Translations under genes and position numbers: made by a program
Origin: a virus
Virus record (IMG/VR): IMGVR_UViG_3300046507_000416
Coordinates: 1-39,387 of that record
Strand: one strand, 5' to 3'
Length of the DNA: 39,387 nt
Notes under the pieces: model-generated
Told to the model about the DNA's origin: nothing
Seen by the model: only the letters and a program-made list of their open reading frames with translations
Database searches by the model: none
Shown: positions 20,815 to 29,244 of the stretch, one piece after another
Layout: every line of letters starts with the position of its first letter
Position numbering within the stretch: position 1 is the stretch's first letter

Positions 20815-22737
20815 ATGTTGGCTGACAAGGACAAGACGAAAGACTGGAAGCTGCTAGAAGCTGGGCGAGCTTACAACAATCGGCTGGAGCCGAACTACTA
20901 CGAAACCGTTCGGGCTAACCTGGACTTCTTCGCTGGCAATCAGTGGCGCAACTTGAAGGATAGTGAGATGCCGAAACCGGTGTTTAACTTCATCAAGCGC
21001 GTCATTACGTTCTTTGTGGCCTCTCTCACCGTGACGAAGGCGAAGATTCACTTTGAACCGGAGATGTACATGGCTCCACAGGACGAAGAGCAGGAGCCCC
21101 TCACGGGCGCTGAGCCCGCACCACCACCCCAGGATAGGTCAGACGACCTTATAGCCGCATACGTGGCAGGCAAGCAGGTCGACGTGCTCTTTGAGAAGTA
21201 CAAAATGGAGTATCGGCTTAAAGAGGCGCTATTCGATTCCGCCATCACGGGCGACGCCGCCGCGCATTTCTGGTGGGATACGAAGAAGAAACCGTTTGGC
21301 AAGGTCCGGCCAGAGATTAAAGGCGAAATCGACTTCGAACTTGTTGACGGCGTGAACATTATCTTCGGCAACCCCAACGTCCGCGAGGTTGAGAAGCAGC
21401 CTTTCATCGGCGTGATCGGCCGAGACATGGTGAGCAACCTCAAAGCCGAGGCGAAGCGTAACAAGAACACCGCAGAGGCTGACGCGGTGAAGGCGGATTC
21501 CAATTGGAATTATCAAGCCGGGGACAATGCGAAGATTGAGATGGAGGGCGACGAGTCCGGCAAGGCGGAATACTTCATCGTTTACCGCAAGGTAGAGAAG
21601 ACGCGCAAGGTGACGGACCAGCTAACCGGTGTCGAGACAGACGAAGAGTATTGCACCATCATGGCTTCCAAGTGTACCGAGACGGCGTACATATTCCAAG
21701 ACGTTGATACGGGGCTGGAACGTTACCCGATCGCATGGAAGAACTGGGAGAAGCAGAAGAACACGTATCGCGGGCGGGCGCTGTGTACGGGTATGCTGCC
21801 GAATCAGATATTCATTAACCGCATGTTTGCGATGGTCATGTATCACCTCATGATGAGCGCGTTTCCGAAAGCGGTGTACAACGCGGATGCGATCGACGTA
21901 TGGACGAATGTAGTTGGTGAGGCAATCCCTGTTACCGGCGTCGACCTTAACACGGACCTGCGGCATGTGGCGGCGTACCTGCAGCCCGGCGACATGTCCG
22001 CGCAAATCGTACAAGTTATCGAGCTGGTCATGCAGTACACCAAGGAAATGTTAGGTGCGACAGACTCAGCGCTTGGCGAGATCGACCCTAAGAACACGTC
22101 GGCCATCATCGCCGTACAGAAGTCTTCCGCCATTCCGCTGGAGAATCCCAAGTCTAACCTCTATGAGTTCATCGAAGCGTGCGGCGACATCTGCTTCGAC
22201 ATGATGGGCACGTACTACGGCACACGGCCGGTCATGCTGGAAGATGGCGCGATAGCGGACTATGACTTCTCGCAGCTCAAGGATGCTTGGCTGAATATGC
22301 GCGTCGACGTCGGTGAGTCGTCGTACTGGTCGGAGATCGCGTCCAGCCAGACGCTTGACAACCTGCTTGCCGCTGGCCAGCTCGACATCATCGAGTATTT
22401 GGAGCGCCAGCCGGACGACATGATTCCGCAGAAACAAGAGCTTATCGCCAGCATTAAGAAGCGCATGGCCGCGCAGCAGGCTGCCGCAGATGCGCAAGCA
22501 CAAGCGCAGGCACAACAGAACCAGCCACCGGCACAAGGGCAAGAACAGGCCGCAAAGCAGGCTCAAGCAGAGCAGCAAGCAGCCATGCAGGCACAACAGG
22601 CACAGCAGCAGGCCGTTACGCAGGCACAGCAGGCTGAGCAGAAGCACGGGCACGCCTTACACCTTAAGAGCCTCGACATCGCCGGTAAGCTGGCGTTAGC
22701 GAAGGCAGCCAAACACGCAACGGGAGGGAAAAAGTAA
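20815..22737 (+). CDS. Portal protein
   Basis: 640 aa, with GAGGGGTGAT upstream. Portal hallmarks are the start NYYETVRANLDFFAGNQW, the core KPVFNFIKRVITFFVASLT, and a stem/crown region with DSALGEIDPKNTSAIIAVQKSSAIPLE. The size suits a P22- or SPP1-like portal, the dodecameric ring that terminase docks to and the tail later replaces. The last ~110 residues are Gln/Ala-rich, mostly repeats of AQAQ and QQA, like the coiled-coil barrel of the P22 portal. This helical tail is inferred from composition. Confidence 0.9.
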   Translation: MLADKDKTKDWKLLEAGRAYNNRLEPNYYETVRANLDFFAGNQWRNLKDSEMPKPVFNFIKRVITFFVASLTVTKAKIHFEPEMYMAPQDEEQEPLTGAEPAPPPQDRSDDLIAAYVAGKQVDVLFEKYKMEYRLKEALFDSAITGDAAAHFWWDTKKKPFGKVRPEIKGEIDFELVDGVNIIFGNPNVREVEKQPFIGVIGRDMVSNLKAEAKRNKNTAEADAVKADSNWNYQAGDNAKIEMEGDESGKAEYFIVYRKVEKTRKVTDQLTGVETDEEYCTIMASKCTETAYIFQDVDTGLERYPIAWKNWEKQKNTYRGRALCTGMLPNQIFINRMFAMVMYHLMMSAFPKAVYNADAIDVWTNVVGEAIPVTGVDLNTDLRHVAAYLQPGDMSAQIVQVIELVMQYTKEMLGATDSALGEIDPKNTSAIIAVQKSSAIPLENPKSNLYEFIEACGDICFDMMGTYYGTRPVMLEDGAIADYDFSQLKDAWLNMRVDVGESSYWSEIASSQTLDNLLAAGQLDIIEYLERQPDDMIPQKQELIASIKKRMAAQQAAADAQAQAQAQQNQPPAQGQEQAAKQAQAEQQAAMQAQQAQQQAVTQAQQAEQKHGHALHLKSLDIAGKLALAKAAKHATGGKK

Positions 22738-22917
22738 ATGCAGGCCACTATTAACGGGGTAATCGTAACTGGCACGCCACAGGAGATAGCAGACTATCAG
22801 CGCATCTTAAGACAGACGTTCAATATCCACCGAATTGGACATTGTTCAATGGATCGACATGCGGGACTGATACGCAACAAGGCTAAGAGGCGCTCCTACC
22901 ATAGGGCGTCTTTTTAG
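22738..22917 (+). CDS. 59-aa protein after the portal
   Basis: GGGAGGG lies 9 bases before ATG 22738. The product starts with beta-type sequence (QATINGVIVTGTPQEIADYQRIL) and ends in a basic tail. Its final codons form the downstream terminator. Function unknown. Confidence 0.55.
   Translation: MQATINGVIVTGTPQEIADYQRILRQTFNIHRIGHCSMDRHAGLIRNKAKRRSYHRASF
22888..22915 (+). terminator. Terminator between portal and scaffold genes
   Basis: AGGCGCTC (22888-22895) pairs with GGGCGTCT (22904-22911) with two GT pairs, followed by TTTT. It overlaps the end of the 59-aa gene. The 72 bases up to the scaffold start show no clear promoter. Confidence 0.7.
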
Positions 22918-22987
22918 TTTGCACTTATTCTGACCTGCCAGACGTCATGAAACTGGGCCGCGCCAACCATAGCGCGTGGAGGCACTT

Positions 22988-23818
22988 ATGCAAACTTATC
23001 GATTCCCGCTTAACCTGCAATTATTTGCAGAGGATGGTCCCGAAGATGACGACGACTGGGATGCCGACGATACACCAACGGACGGCGCCGACGATGACGA
23101 CTTCGAGGACACAGGCGACGACACCAAAACGGACGAGCCCACCACAGCCGATCCGACGGAGCCGCCGACAACTGACCCTGAGCCCGTAAAGCCGGAGACG
23201 TTCAAGCTGAAATACAACGGCGAGGAACGTGAGATCCCGGCCGAAGAGGCGCGTGCCTTGGCACAGAAGGGCATGAACTACGAGAAGGCGATGGAGCGGG
23301 CACGGCAAGAAGCTCGCGACACGTACATCTCGGAGCAAGGCATGGAGTGGCGCGGCAAGCCCATCACCACGGAGGCGCAGTACAAACAGGCGATCCAGGA
23401 GAAGGAATGGGAAGACAACATCCGCAGCAAGAACAACCTGCCGGATGAGGTCGTGCAGGAGCTTGTCGAGGCCAAGCGTGACCGCGAAGAACGGGCTAGG
23501 GAGAAGGTCGCAGCAGCCGAGCAGGCCAAGGAGCAGGCGATCGTGCAGGAGTTCTTTGAATACTTCCAGAGCATCAACGAGCGTCCATTCAGCCCAACCG
23601 ACGTCATTCCGGCAGAAGTGAAGGCCGCAGTAGACCGCGGTGAGAATCTGACAGTCGCCTACGTGAAACACCAGAACGCAGAGCTCATGCAGCAGCTACG
23701 CACTTATAAGCAGAACGAGACGAACGCCGGCAAGGCACCTGTCACCAGCACCACAGCGCACGGCAGTAAACCGCAGGAGCCGAAAGACTTGTTCCTCGCG
23801 GAATTCGATAAAGACTAA
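22988..23818 (+). CDS. Capsid scaffolding protein
   Basis: 276 aa from ATG 22988 (GGAGG 5 bases upstream). The N-terminal 70 residues are extremely acidic and Pro/Thr-rich. The centre is a long charged helix with coiled-coil character (EAKRDREERAREKVAAAEQAKEQ shows the pattern, about 160-180). The C-terminus is short and basic/acidic mixed. It lies right before the major capsid gene, separated only by a homing endonuclease cassette. Scaffolds of this kind guide capsid assembly and leave before packaging. Confidence 0.82.
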   Translation: MQTYRFPLNLQLFAEDGPEDDDDWDADDTPTDGADDDDFEDTGDDTKTDEPTTADPTEPPTTDPEPVKPETFKLKYNGEEREIPAEEARALAQKGMNYEKAMERARQEARDTYISEQGMEWRGKPITTEAQYKQAIQEKEWEDNIRSKNNLPDEVVQELVEAKRDREERAREKVAAAEQAKEQAIVQEFFEYFQSINERPFSPTDVIPAEVKAAVDRGENLTVAYVKHQNAELMQQLRTYKQNETNAGKAPVTSTTAHGSKPQEPKDLFLAEFDKD

Positions 23819-23845
23819 TACTTGGTAGCACGTTGACTGCCATTT

Positions 23846-23854
23846 TGGTATAAT
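23846..23854 (+). promoter_or_regulatory. Extended -10 promoter of the HNH gene
   Basis: TGG-TATAAT is a perfect -10 with the extended TGn motif, 22 bases before the HNH start codon. TTGACT at 23833 is too close to act as its -35. It gives this gene its own expression inside the late operon. Confidence 0.6.
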
Positions 23855-23876
23855 GTGTGTAAAGGAGCGTGCACAT

Positions 23877-24545
23877 ATGCCGAAAGCGCAGGACTTATCA
23901 GGGGTTAGGTTTGGTCGAATTGTCGTAGTGTCGAAGTTCGGTAAGAAAAGCGGGCATATCGCGTGGAACTGTTTATGTGACTGCGGAAAAGAAAAGGTGT
24001 TCTTGGGCGTCAATCTGACGAGCGGGAAATCCCAGTCATGCGGGTGTTTGAGGGCAGAAGTTACGTCCCAGCGTTCGCTAAAGCATGGAAACAGAAGAGG
24101 GAATGGGAAGACATCCCGTGAGTATGAGGCGTGGTGCTCTATGGTCGGCAGGTGTGAGACCGAGACAGACACCAATTATCATAATTACGGCGCACGCGGC
24201 ATTGCGGTGTGTGACAGATGGCGAAGCTCTTTTGAAAACTTCCTTGCTGATATGGGCAAAAGACCCTCATCTAGACACTCCATTGACCGAACCAACGTAA
24301 ACGGCGATTACACGCCAGATAACTGCCGCTGGGCTACAAAAGAAGAGCAGATGAGGAACAGGCGACTACTGAGTAACAACAACTCAGGCGTGAATGGTGT
24401 TTACCTCAACAAGGCTTTAAACAAGTACCACGCACAGATATACAGTAACGGTAAAAAGAAGCATCTGGGCTATTTTACATCTCTCGAAGATGCAGAAAAA
24501 GCACGGGAAATAGCAGAAGCATTGCTCTGGAAGACCTCTGACTGA
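23877..24545 (+). CDS. HNH homing endonuclease with AP2-type DNA-binding domain
   Basis: 222 aa from ATG 23877 (AAAGGAG 9 bases upstream). The N-terminal part (about 8-65) is a zinc-finger-like module with NCLCDCG and SCGCLR. The middle is an HNH nuclease (YEAWCSMVGRC, NYGARGIAVCDRW, SIDRTNVNGDYTPDNCRWAT). The C-terminal ~50 residues are AP2-like (SGVNGVYLNKALNKYHAQIY). Free-standing enzymes of this build cut phage DNA lacking the element and spread by repair. It has its own promoter and terminator and interrupts the usual scaffold-capsid pair. Confidence 0.92.
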   Translation: MPKAQDLSGVRFGRIVVVSKFGKKSGHIAWNCLCDCGKEKVFLGVNLTSGKSQSCGCLRAEVTSQRSLKHGNRRGNGKTSREYEAWCSMVGRCETETDTNYHNYGARGIAVCDRWRSSFENFLADMGKRPSSRHSIDRTNVNGDYTPDNCRWATKEEQMRNRRLLSNNNSGVNGVYLNKALNKYHAQIYSNGKKKHLGYFTSLEDAEKAREIAEALLWKTSD

Positions 24546-24554
24546 GGTCTTTTT
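24532..24554 (+). terminator. Terminator closing the HNH cassette
   Basis: AGACCTC-TGACT-GAGGTCT followed by TTTT. It overlaps the HNH stop codon. It lies only about 30 bases before the major capsid start, so capsid transcription must read through it. Confidence 0.85.
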
Positions 24555-24578
24555 GTTTGGCCAAAAACATTTGAGGAG

Positions 24579-25418
24579 TTGGTTATCATAGCTATTAATC
24601 TCGCCACTAAATACTCGTCCAAGGTTGACGAGCGATTCTCGAAGATGTCCGTCACAGAAGCATGGGTTCACCAAGATTGGGACTGGGAAGGCGTGCAGAC
24701 GATCAAGGTATACTCGATCGGTACATCCGCGCTGAACGCGTACAGCCGTACAGGTACAAGCCGTTACGGAACGCCTACGGATCTGACGGACACGGTAGCA
24801 ACGTACACGCTTTCGCAGGACAAGGCGTTCACGTACGTTATCGATAAAGGCGACAACATCGATTCCTTGAACGTTCGTGCCGCGGCTAAGTCGCTGAAGC
24901 GCCAGAACGATGAGGTCATCGTGCCTGCCATCGATAAATACCGCCTTGCCGCTTACGTTACGGCGGCAGCCGCGAACGGTGGCCGCCCTACAGCGACGAA
25001 CATCACGACTTCTAACGCCTACAGCTCGCTATTGACGGCGCAGCAAACACTTGACGACCTGCTTGTGCCGGACGGCGGACGCGTTTGCTACTCTTCGCCG
25101 GGGTATATCAACAAACTCAAGCAAGATCCGAACTTCGTCAAGGCGTCCGACATGGCGCAAGAGATGTTGGTTAAGGGTCAAGTCGGAGAGGTTGACGGTG
25201 TGGCGATCGTTAAGGTGCCTACGACGTACTTCCCGACGAAAACGCCGTTCATCTTGACGCACAAATCGGTTATGTGCGCGCCGAAGAAGCTGCAAGACTA
25301 CAGCATCCATGAAAACCCGCCAGGCATCAACGGAAATTTGGTCGAAGGCCGGATCTACTACGATGCCTTCGTCATGGATAGCCGCAAAACAGCGATCTAT
25401 GCATGGTTGGAGGTCTAA
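24579..25418 (+). CDS. Major capsid protein (start codon unusual)
   Basis: About 277-280 aa. The sequence reads as an HK97-type capsid protein of the kind starting AINLATKYSSKVDERF, with WDWEGVQTIKVYSIGTSALNAYSRTG, an IDKGDNIDS segment and a C-terminal YDAFVMDSRKTAIYAWLEV. No ATG fits. TTG 24579 touches the AGGAG ribosome site with no spacing. ATA 24588 lies 9 bases after it, exactly where relatives have the ATG of MAINLATKYSS. ATA initiation is therefore likely; the coordinate given is the outermost canonical start. It forms the icosahedral shell. Scaffold upstream and a small head gene downstream support the call. Confidence 0.9.
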   Translation: MVIIAINLATKYSSKVDERFSKMSVTEAWVHQDWDWEGVQTIKVYSIGTSALNAYSRTGTSRYGTPTDLTDTVATYTLSQDKAFTYVIDKGDNIDSLNVRAAAKSLKRQNDEVIVPAIDKYRLAAYVTAAAANGGRPTATNITTSNAYSSLLTAQQTLDDLLVPDGGRVCYSSPGYINKLKQDPNFVKASDMAQEMLVKGQVGEVDGVAIVKVPTTYFPTKTPFILTHKSVMCAPKKLQDYSIHENPPGINGNLVEGRIYYDAFVMDSRKTAIYAWLEV

Positions 25419-25421
25419 TCT

Positions 25422-25559
25422 ATGCTATTTCGTAACGCGGACGGGGTAGAGATCGAGCTATCCGAAGATCACGCTAGCCTAGCGGAGCGTAACGGCTTCG
25501 CATTGGTAGAAGAAGCCGAAGAAAAGCCGAAGAAAACCACGAAAAAAGCAGCGGAATAA
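25422..25559 (+). CDS. 45-aa protein after the capsid gene
   Basis: GGAGG lies 10 bases before ATG 25422. The first half is compact and acidic (LFRNADGVEIELSEDHASLAE), and the last 17 residues are Lys/Glu-rich. Short genes in this position often encode small head proteins; nothing more specific can be said. Confidence 0.6.
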   Translation: MLFRNADGVEIELSEDHASLAERNGFALVEEAEEKPKKTTKKAAE

Positions 25560-25567
25560 ACGACAAG

Positions 25568-25605
25568 GAGGGTGGAGTGCTATCTAAGCATTCCGCCCTC
25601 TTTTT
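25568..25605 (+). terminator. Strong terminator before the SGNH gene (unit A)
   Basis: A 14-bp stem: GAGGGTGGAGTGCT (25568-25581) with AGCATTCCGCCCTC (25587-25600), followed by five T. Only 22 bases remain before the next start codon. It is nearly identical to the terminator at 26892-26918. Confidence 0.92.
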
Positions 25606-25627
25606 GTATGAAAAGGAGGCACGTAAT

Positions 25628-26881
25628 TTGAGCCATATCGTACCGATCAATAGAAAATACGGTCTAACGCGGCAGGCGCCTATCACCGTAATGACCACGC
25701 CGCCGGTATTCTCGGCAGCGGTCGGCGGTGGCACGGCCACAACCATTACGAACGGCCGATTCGTGAATGTTTTCTCCAGCGGGACGACGCTGAATAGGCT
25801 TTTCCGCTATCCATACGGCGACATCAGGCAAACAGACGTCACCTTCCCCAAATCGACGGCAGTCTCCAACTTTGCGGTATCTAACCCCGTGAGCGGATCG
25901 AGCTTCGCAGGTGGAACGTACAACGGAGCGGGCATGGCGGTCGAATTTGGCTTCGATGGCACGACAATCGATATCATGAACCTCGGCAACGGCGGCAAAT
26001 ACCGCGTTCTCGTCGATGAGGGCAACGGCTATCAGTACACCATCAGCAACGCCGGCAACATCAACGGTACGTGGACGGCTGACGGGGCAGGCTGGAGACG
26101 GCTTATCACGTTCGCCTCGCGGATGCAGCGGAATATCCGCTATGAGGTGGAAAGTGGAACGTTCCTGGGCGTAACGGTCGGCGGTAACGACACGATCACG
26201 CCATGCACGCGCCAGCATCTACCGAAGTGCGTTATCCTGGGCGACAGCTTCACGGAGCCAACAGGCGCGGACAACTACTTCACGGGGTGGGGCGGCGTCG
26301 CTTGCCAGATCCTCGGCCTTGAGCCGGGCACATCGGGCAGCGGTAGCACGGGCTACGTGGCTAACGGCACCACGCCACGCGTTAACTTCCTTGGCCGCGT
26401 ACTGTGGGACGTTATCAACCAGGCGCCGGATTACGTCATCATCGCAGGCGGCATCAACGATTCCGCCATCGCACCGACGACCATCCAGGCAGCGGCTACG
26501 GAGCTATACCGGCAGATCCAAGTCGCGCTGCCTAAAGCGCAGATATACGTTGTCGGCAACTTCTATCCAAGAGCGCCAACGACGACGGTACTCGCGATCA
26601 GCGACGCGATTAAAAACGCTGCGCTATCCCGATCCATTCCGTTCATCGATACTCAAAACGGCACTATCTACACCGAGGATGGCACGCAACTCGCCAATCC
26701 GGCACGCGGTTCGTGGATGACGGGAGCGAGCGGTAACACAAGCTCGGTGCAGACGACGGGTAATGCTTCGATCTACACAGGGGCAGACGATACGCATCCG
26801 GTGCAGAATGGCCACAACTACCTCGGCGCATGTGTTGCTGGCGCGATCCTTGAGATCCAGCGCCATGAGAGCCGCAAATAG
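25628..26881 (+). CDS. SGNH/GDSL-type hydrolase in the structural operon
   Basis: 417 aa from TTG 25628 (AGGAGG 8 bases upstream; no better start). The first ~195 residues are beta-rich and may be a virion- or carbohydrate-binding domain. The SGNH esterase domain follows: block I GDSFT with nucleophile S207, block III AGGIND with the oxyanion Asn, and block V DDTHP with D387 and H390 as the rest of the triad. Such enzymes remove acetyl or acyl groups from polysaccharides, so it may trim the host surface as a virion component. The gene is flanked by duplicated terminator-ribosome-site units, which suggests it was added as a cassette between capsid and adaptor genes. Confidence 0.85.
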   Translation: MSHIVPINRKYGLTRQAPITVMTTPPVFSAAVGGGTATTITNGRFVNVFSSGTTLNRLFRYPYGDIRQTDVTFPKSTAVSNFAVSNPVSGSSFAGGTYNGAGMAVEFGFDGTTIDIMNLGNGGKYRVLVDEGNGYQYTISNAGNINGTWTADGAGWRRLITFASRMQRNIRYEVESGTFLGVTVGGNDTITPCTRQHLPKCVILGDSFTEPTGADNYFTGWGGVACQILGLEPGTSGSGSTGYVANGTTPRVNFLGRVLWDVINQAPDYVIIAGGINDSAIAPTTIQAAATELYRQIQVALPKAQIYVVGNFYPRAPTTTVLAISDAIKNAALSRSIPFIDTQNGTIYTEDGTQLANPARGSWMTGASGNTSSVQTTGNASIYTGADDTHPVQNGHNYLGACVAGAILEIQRHESRK

Positions 26882-26891
26882 TAACGACTTG

Positions 26892-26918
26892 GAGGGCGGA
26901 GCATTCCGCTCTCTTTTT
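26892..26918 (+). terminator. Strong terminator after the SGNH gene (unit B)
   Basis: GAGGGCGGA-GCAT-TCCGCTCTC followed by TTTTT. Apart from an 11-base shortening of the hairpin tip it repeats unit A, including the following TGTATG-AAAGG and a TTG start. Confidence 0.9.
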
Positions 26919-26940
26919 GTATGGAAAGGGGGGATAACGG

Positions 26941-27555
26941 TTGAAGCTACAGCAGATTATCGACGCCATCGCGGAGCGCTATCCGCATTCACTTTCGACA
27001 ACGAACGTCATTGATAAAATAAACATCGTGATTGCGCAAATGTATAGCACGTTATATAGGCCAATGGGAACGCTGGTCTTTGACTTGGACGCGGGAAACC
27101 CGTTTTATCCGCTGGCCGATATGAGCGACCCGCTTAACCCGGTCGCCTTCTCACCGGATGCGGTGATGGCGGTCGTCGTGGAGGGCAAAGAGTACGAATA
27201 CAAGGACGCCCCATTCGGAGATACGCAGCCGTATTACTACGTCGCGGACGGGTATATAGTCGGCATCGTGCCGACACCGGCTAAGGACATACCGAAAGGA
27301 CTGACGATATTCCACAACAAAGCACCGCAGGAAATGACTACGGCCGACCTGGGCAGCTCGCCCGACTTTCCTGATGCATATCATATGCTCATCGTGTACC
27401 GCGTCTGCGCCGACCTGGCCGCGATTGCGAACGATGGCGGGATGGTGGACGTGTTCGCCGCGTCGTATAACGCGCTGGAGACAGAGTACAAACGGTCGCG
27501 GCGGGCCAAGCCGCAGCAGATTAAAGACGTATACGGGGGGTGTGCCTGGACATGA
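26941..27555 (+). CDS. Head-tail adaptor (P22 gp4-like)
   Basis: 204 aa from TTG 26941 (AAAGGGGGG upstream). A helical N-terminus (KLQQIIDAIAERYPHSLS), a beta-rich middle and a helical C-terminus (VDVFAASYNALETEYKRSRRAKPQQ) resemble the adaptor that caps the portal in short-tailed phages. The position between head genes and the tail hub fits. Alternatively it could be a generic head completion protein. It overlaps the next gene by four bases. Confidence 0.65.
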   Translation: MKLQQIIDAIAERYPHSLSTTNVIDKINIVIAQMYSTLYRPMGTLVFDLDAGNPFYPLADMSDPLNPVAFSPDAVMAVVVEGKEYEYKDAPFGDTQPYYYVADGYIVGIVPTPAKDIPKGLTIFHNKAPQEMTTADLGSSPDFPDAYHMLIVYRVCADLAAIANDGGMVDVFAASYNALETEYKRSRRAKPQQIKDVYGGCAWT

Positions 27556-29231
27556 GTAATGCATCGGAGCAATTAGCTGCGCAGTATGCAGCGGCAGCGG
27601 CCGCCACGCGGGATGTGTCTATCCTAGAAGTGCAACAGGCCCGAGTAGGCTATACGGACCTTAAGACACGGCTGGACACGGATAAAAACCGCGTAGATAA
27701 CATCGTGAGCAATGCAGGCTCCAGCAATACGGAGATTGTAGACGCTCGGAATAAAGCAGACGGGACTTCCTCCCCGACTTTAAAGAAGCGCTTAGATGAT
27801 TCTGATGTGGTATTGGGCCAACGCGCACCTATTAAATCTTCTGGCTTCCCTTGGCCGACCGATCTCGTAGCCTTTTGGGACTTTTCTGAATCAGCGCCAC
27901 CGTATGCCGCAAAGGCGGGCGCAGACCGTTTTCCACTTGTTGCGGGAACATCGACGCCAACGGCGGACCCTGCAGCCCCATTTGGCGGCGGGATATCACT
28001 GAATGGAACTACCGATTACTTAACGATTCCCGCCGCGAACACGGGCGCGCTGCATGCGGGTAAAACAGGCGATCAGGTAACGATTATCGCATGGGTGAAA
28101 CGGTCGGCTTCTAATAGCGCAGACTCTTCGCAGACCATTGCGGGCATGTGGCAAGAAGATAATACAGCGCCGAAGCGACAATATGCGCTATTCGCCAGCC
28201 TTCCGCTTTATGGAGGGCGCGGGCAGGTATGCGGCCATGTATCCAAAACCGGCGGCGCCTCCCCTAATATTCCATATTCGCGGGATTACTCGGCGAATGC
28301 CCGCATTATTACGAAAGACGGTACGCGCTGCATCGGTTTCACGTACGACGGAGCGCAGTCAATGGCGTATATGGACGGTATCTCCGATGTACGCGCTTCT
28401 TACACGGAACCAGGCGCGCCAAACGGCGAAGGGCTCACATACGCGAAAAACCCGTATTTGTTTGACCTCGGGCTGAACCGGGCGTCTCTTAGTGACTTTA
28501 CGGTCGGCGCGGTTAAACTAACGGCTGGTATGGCGAACTACTTCCCAGGCAGTATCTACGGGCTGGCGGTTTTCCGGCGGGCATTATCGCCAGCCGAAAT
28601 GTTGCGGGTTCACATGGACGCATTGGCGCCTACAGATCCGTTTCTTTACCTCGACTGTTCATCTCTCGACGCCGGGGCGCATCCGCCGCTTGATTATGGG
28701 TGGAAGTCGGTCCGCGGCGCCAGCGGAGCGGTTACAAGTGACACCACCTATTCTTGGCTCCATACGCGGTTCGACGGAAACAATGCATATTTGTCTCGTT
28801 CCAACACGGCGCCGTCCGGAAACACGAACAACAGCGCCACAAACGCGCTCATGGTGTTTGACGCCATCCACGATATGAAATTCAGTCAGCTCGGCAAAAT
28901 CAGCTTTACACTGAATAACTCGCTTGCCGGTGACACCGTGCGGGTATGCGTCTGCGTCGGCGGCCAATGGTACGCGACAGCCACGGAGTACGACCATCCT
29001 GGCGGCGGCGTAGGAAGTGATTGGACGACAGGCATTACAACATCCGTCACGATTACGCGTGATAAGACGCAATGGTTGGCGCTGACGTACACGTATGGAT
29101 CTGCGCTTAGTTTGGGGGCACAACCAGCGACGAACCTGCCAAACGGCGCGCTGACGGGCATCGGCTTCTTCTCTAAATCGATGCAAGTTAACGGCCTAAT
29201 TCGATTAAAAGATGTGAAATTGTTCGCGTAA
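27552..29231 (+). CDS. Receptor-binding or tailspike protein with LamG-like domain
   Basis: 559 aa. The N-terminal ~90 residues are helical with EIVDARNKADGTSSPTLKKRLD, a motif common at the start of phage receptor-binding and baseplate-upper proteins. A LamG/concanavalin-like domain spans about 100-360: WPTDLVAFWDFSES, ISLNGTTDYLTIPA, VTIIAWVKRS and FPGSIYGLAVFRRALSPAEM. The C-terminal ~190 residues form another beta-rich domain. It most likely binds a cell-surface carbohydrate. The start overlaps the adaptor gene stop (ATGA). Confidence 0.8.
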   Translation: MSNASEQLAAQYAAAAAATRDVSILEVQQARVGYTDLKTRLDTDKNRVDNIVSNAGSSNTEIVDARNKADGTSSPTLKKRLDDSDVVLGQRAPIKSSGFPWPTDLVAFWDFSESAPPYAAKAGADRFPLVAGTSTPTADPAAPFGGGISLNGTTDYLTIPAANTGALHAGKTGDQVTIIAWVKRSASNSADSSQTIAGMWQEDNTAPKRQYALFASLPLYGGRGQVCGHVSKTGGASPNIPYSRDYSANARIITKDGTRCIGFTYDGAQSMAYMDGISDVRASYTEPGAPNGEGLTYAKNPYLFDLGLNRASLSDFTVGAVKLTAGMANYFPGSIYGLAVFRRALSPAEMLRVHMDALAPTDPFLYLDCSSLDAGAHPPLDYGWKSVRGASGAVTSDTTYSWLHTRFDGNNAYLSRSNTAPSGNTNNSATNALMVFDAIHDMKFSQLGKISFTLNNSLAGDTVRVCVCVGGQWYATATEYDHPGGGVGSDWTTGITTSVTITRDKTQWLALTYTYGSALSLGAQPATNLPNGALTGIGFFSKSMQVNGLIRLKDVKLFA

Positions 29232-29244
29232 AGGAGGAACGAGC

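Noticed and set aside
22480-22640. Tandem DNA repeat in the portal gene
   Set aside because: It is Gln/Ala-rich coding sequence in a coiled-coil-like tail, not a DNA repeat with exact units.
22066-22653. 195-codon open frame on the minus strand
   Set aside because: It is a shadow of the portal gene with Leu/Cys-rich composition, no ribosome site and no minus-strand context.
25664-26218. 184-codon open frame on the minus strand
   Set aside because: Shadow of the SGNH hydrolase gene; composition is unlike a real protein and it has no start signals.
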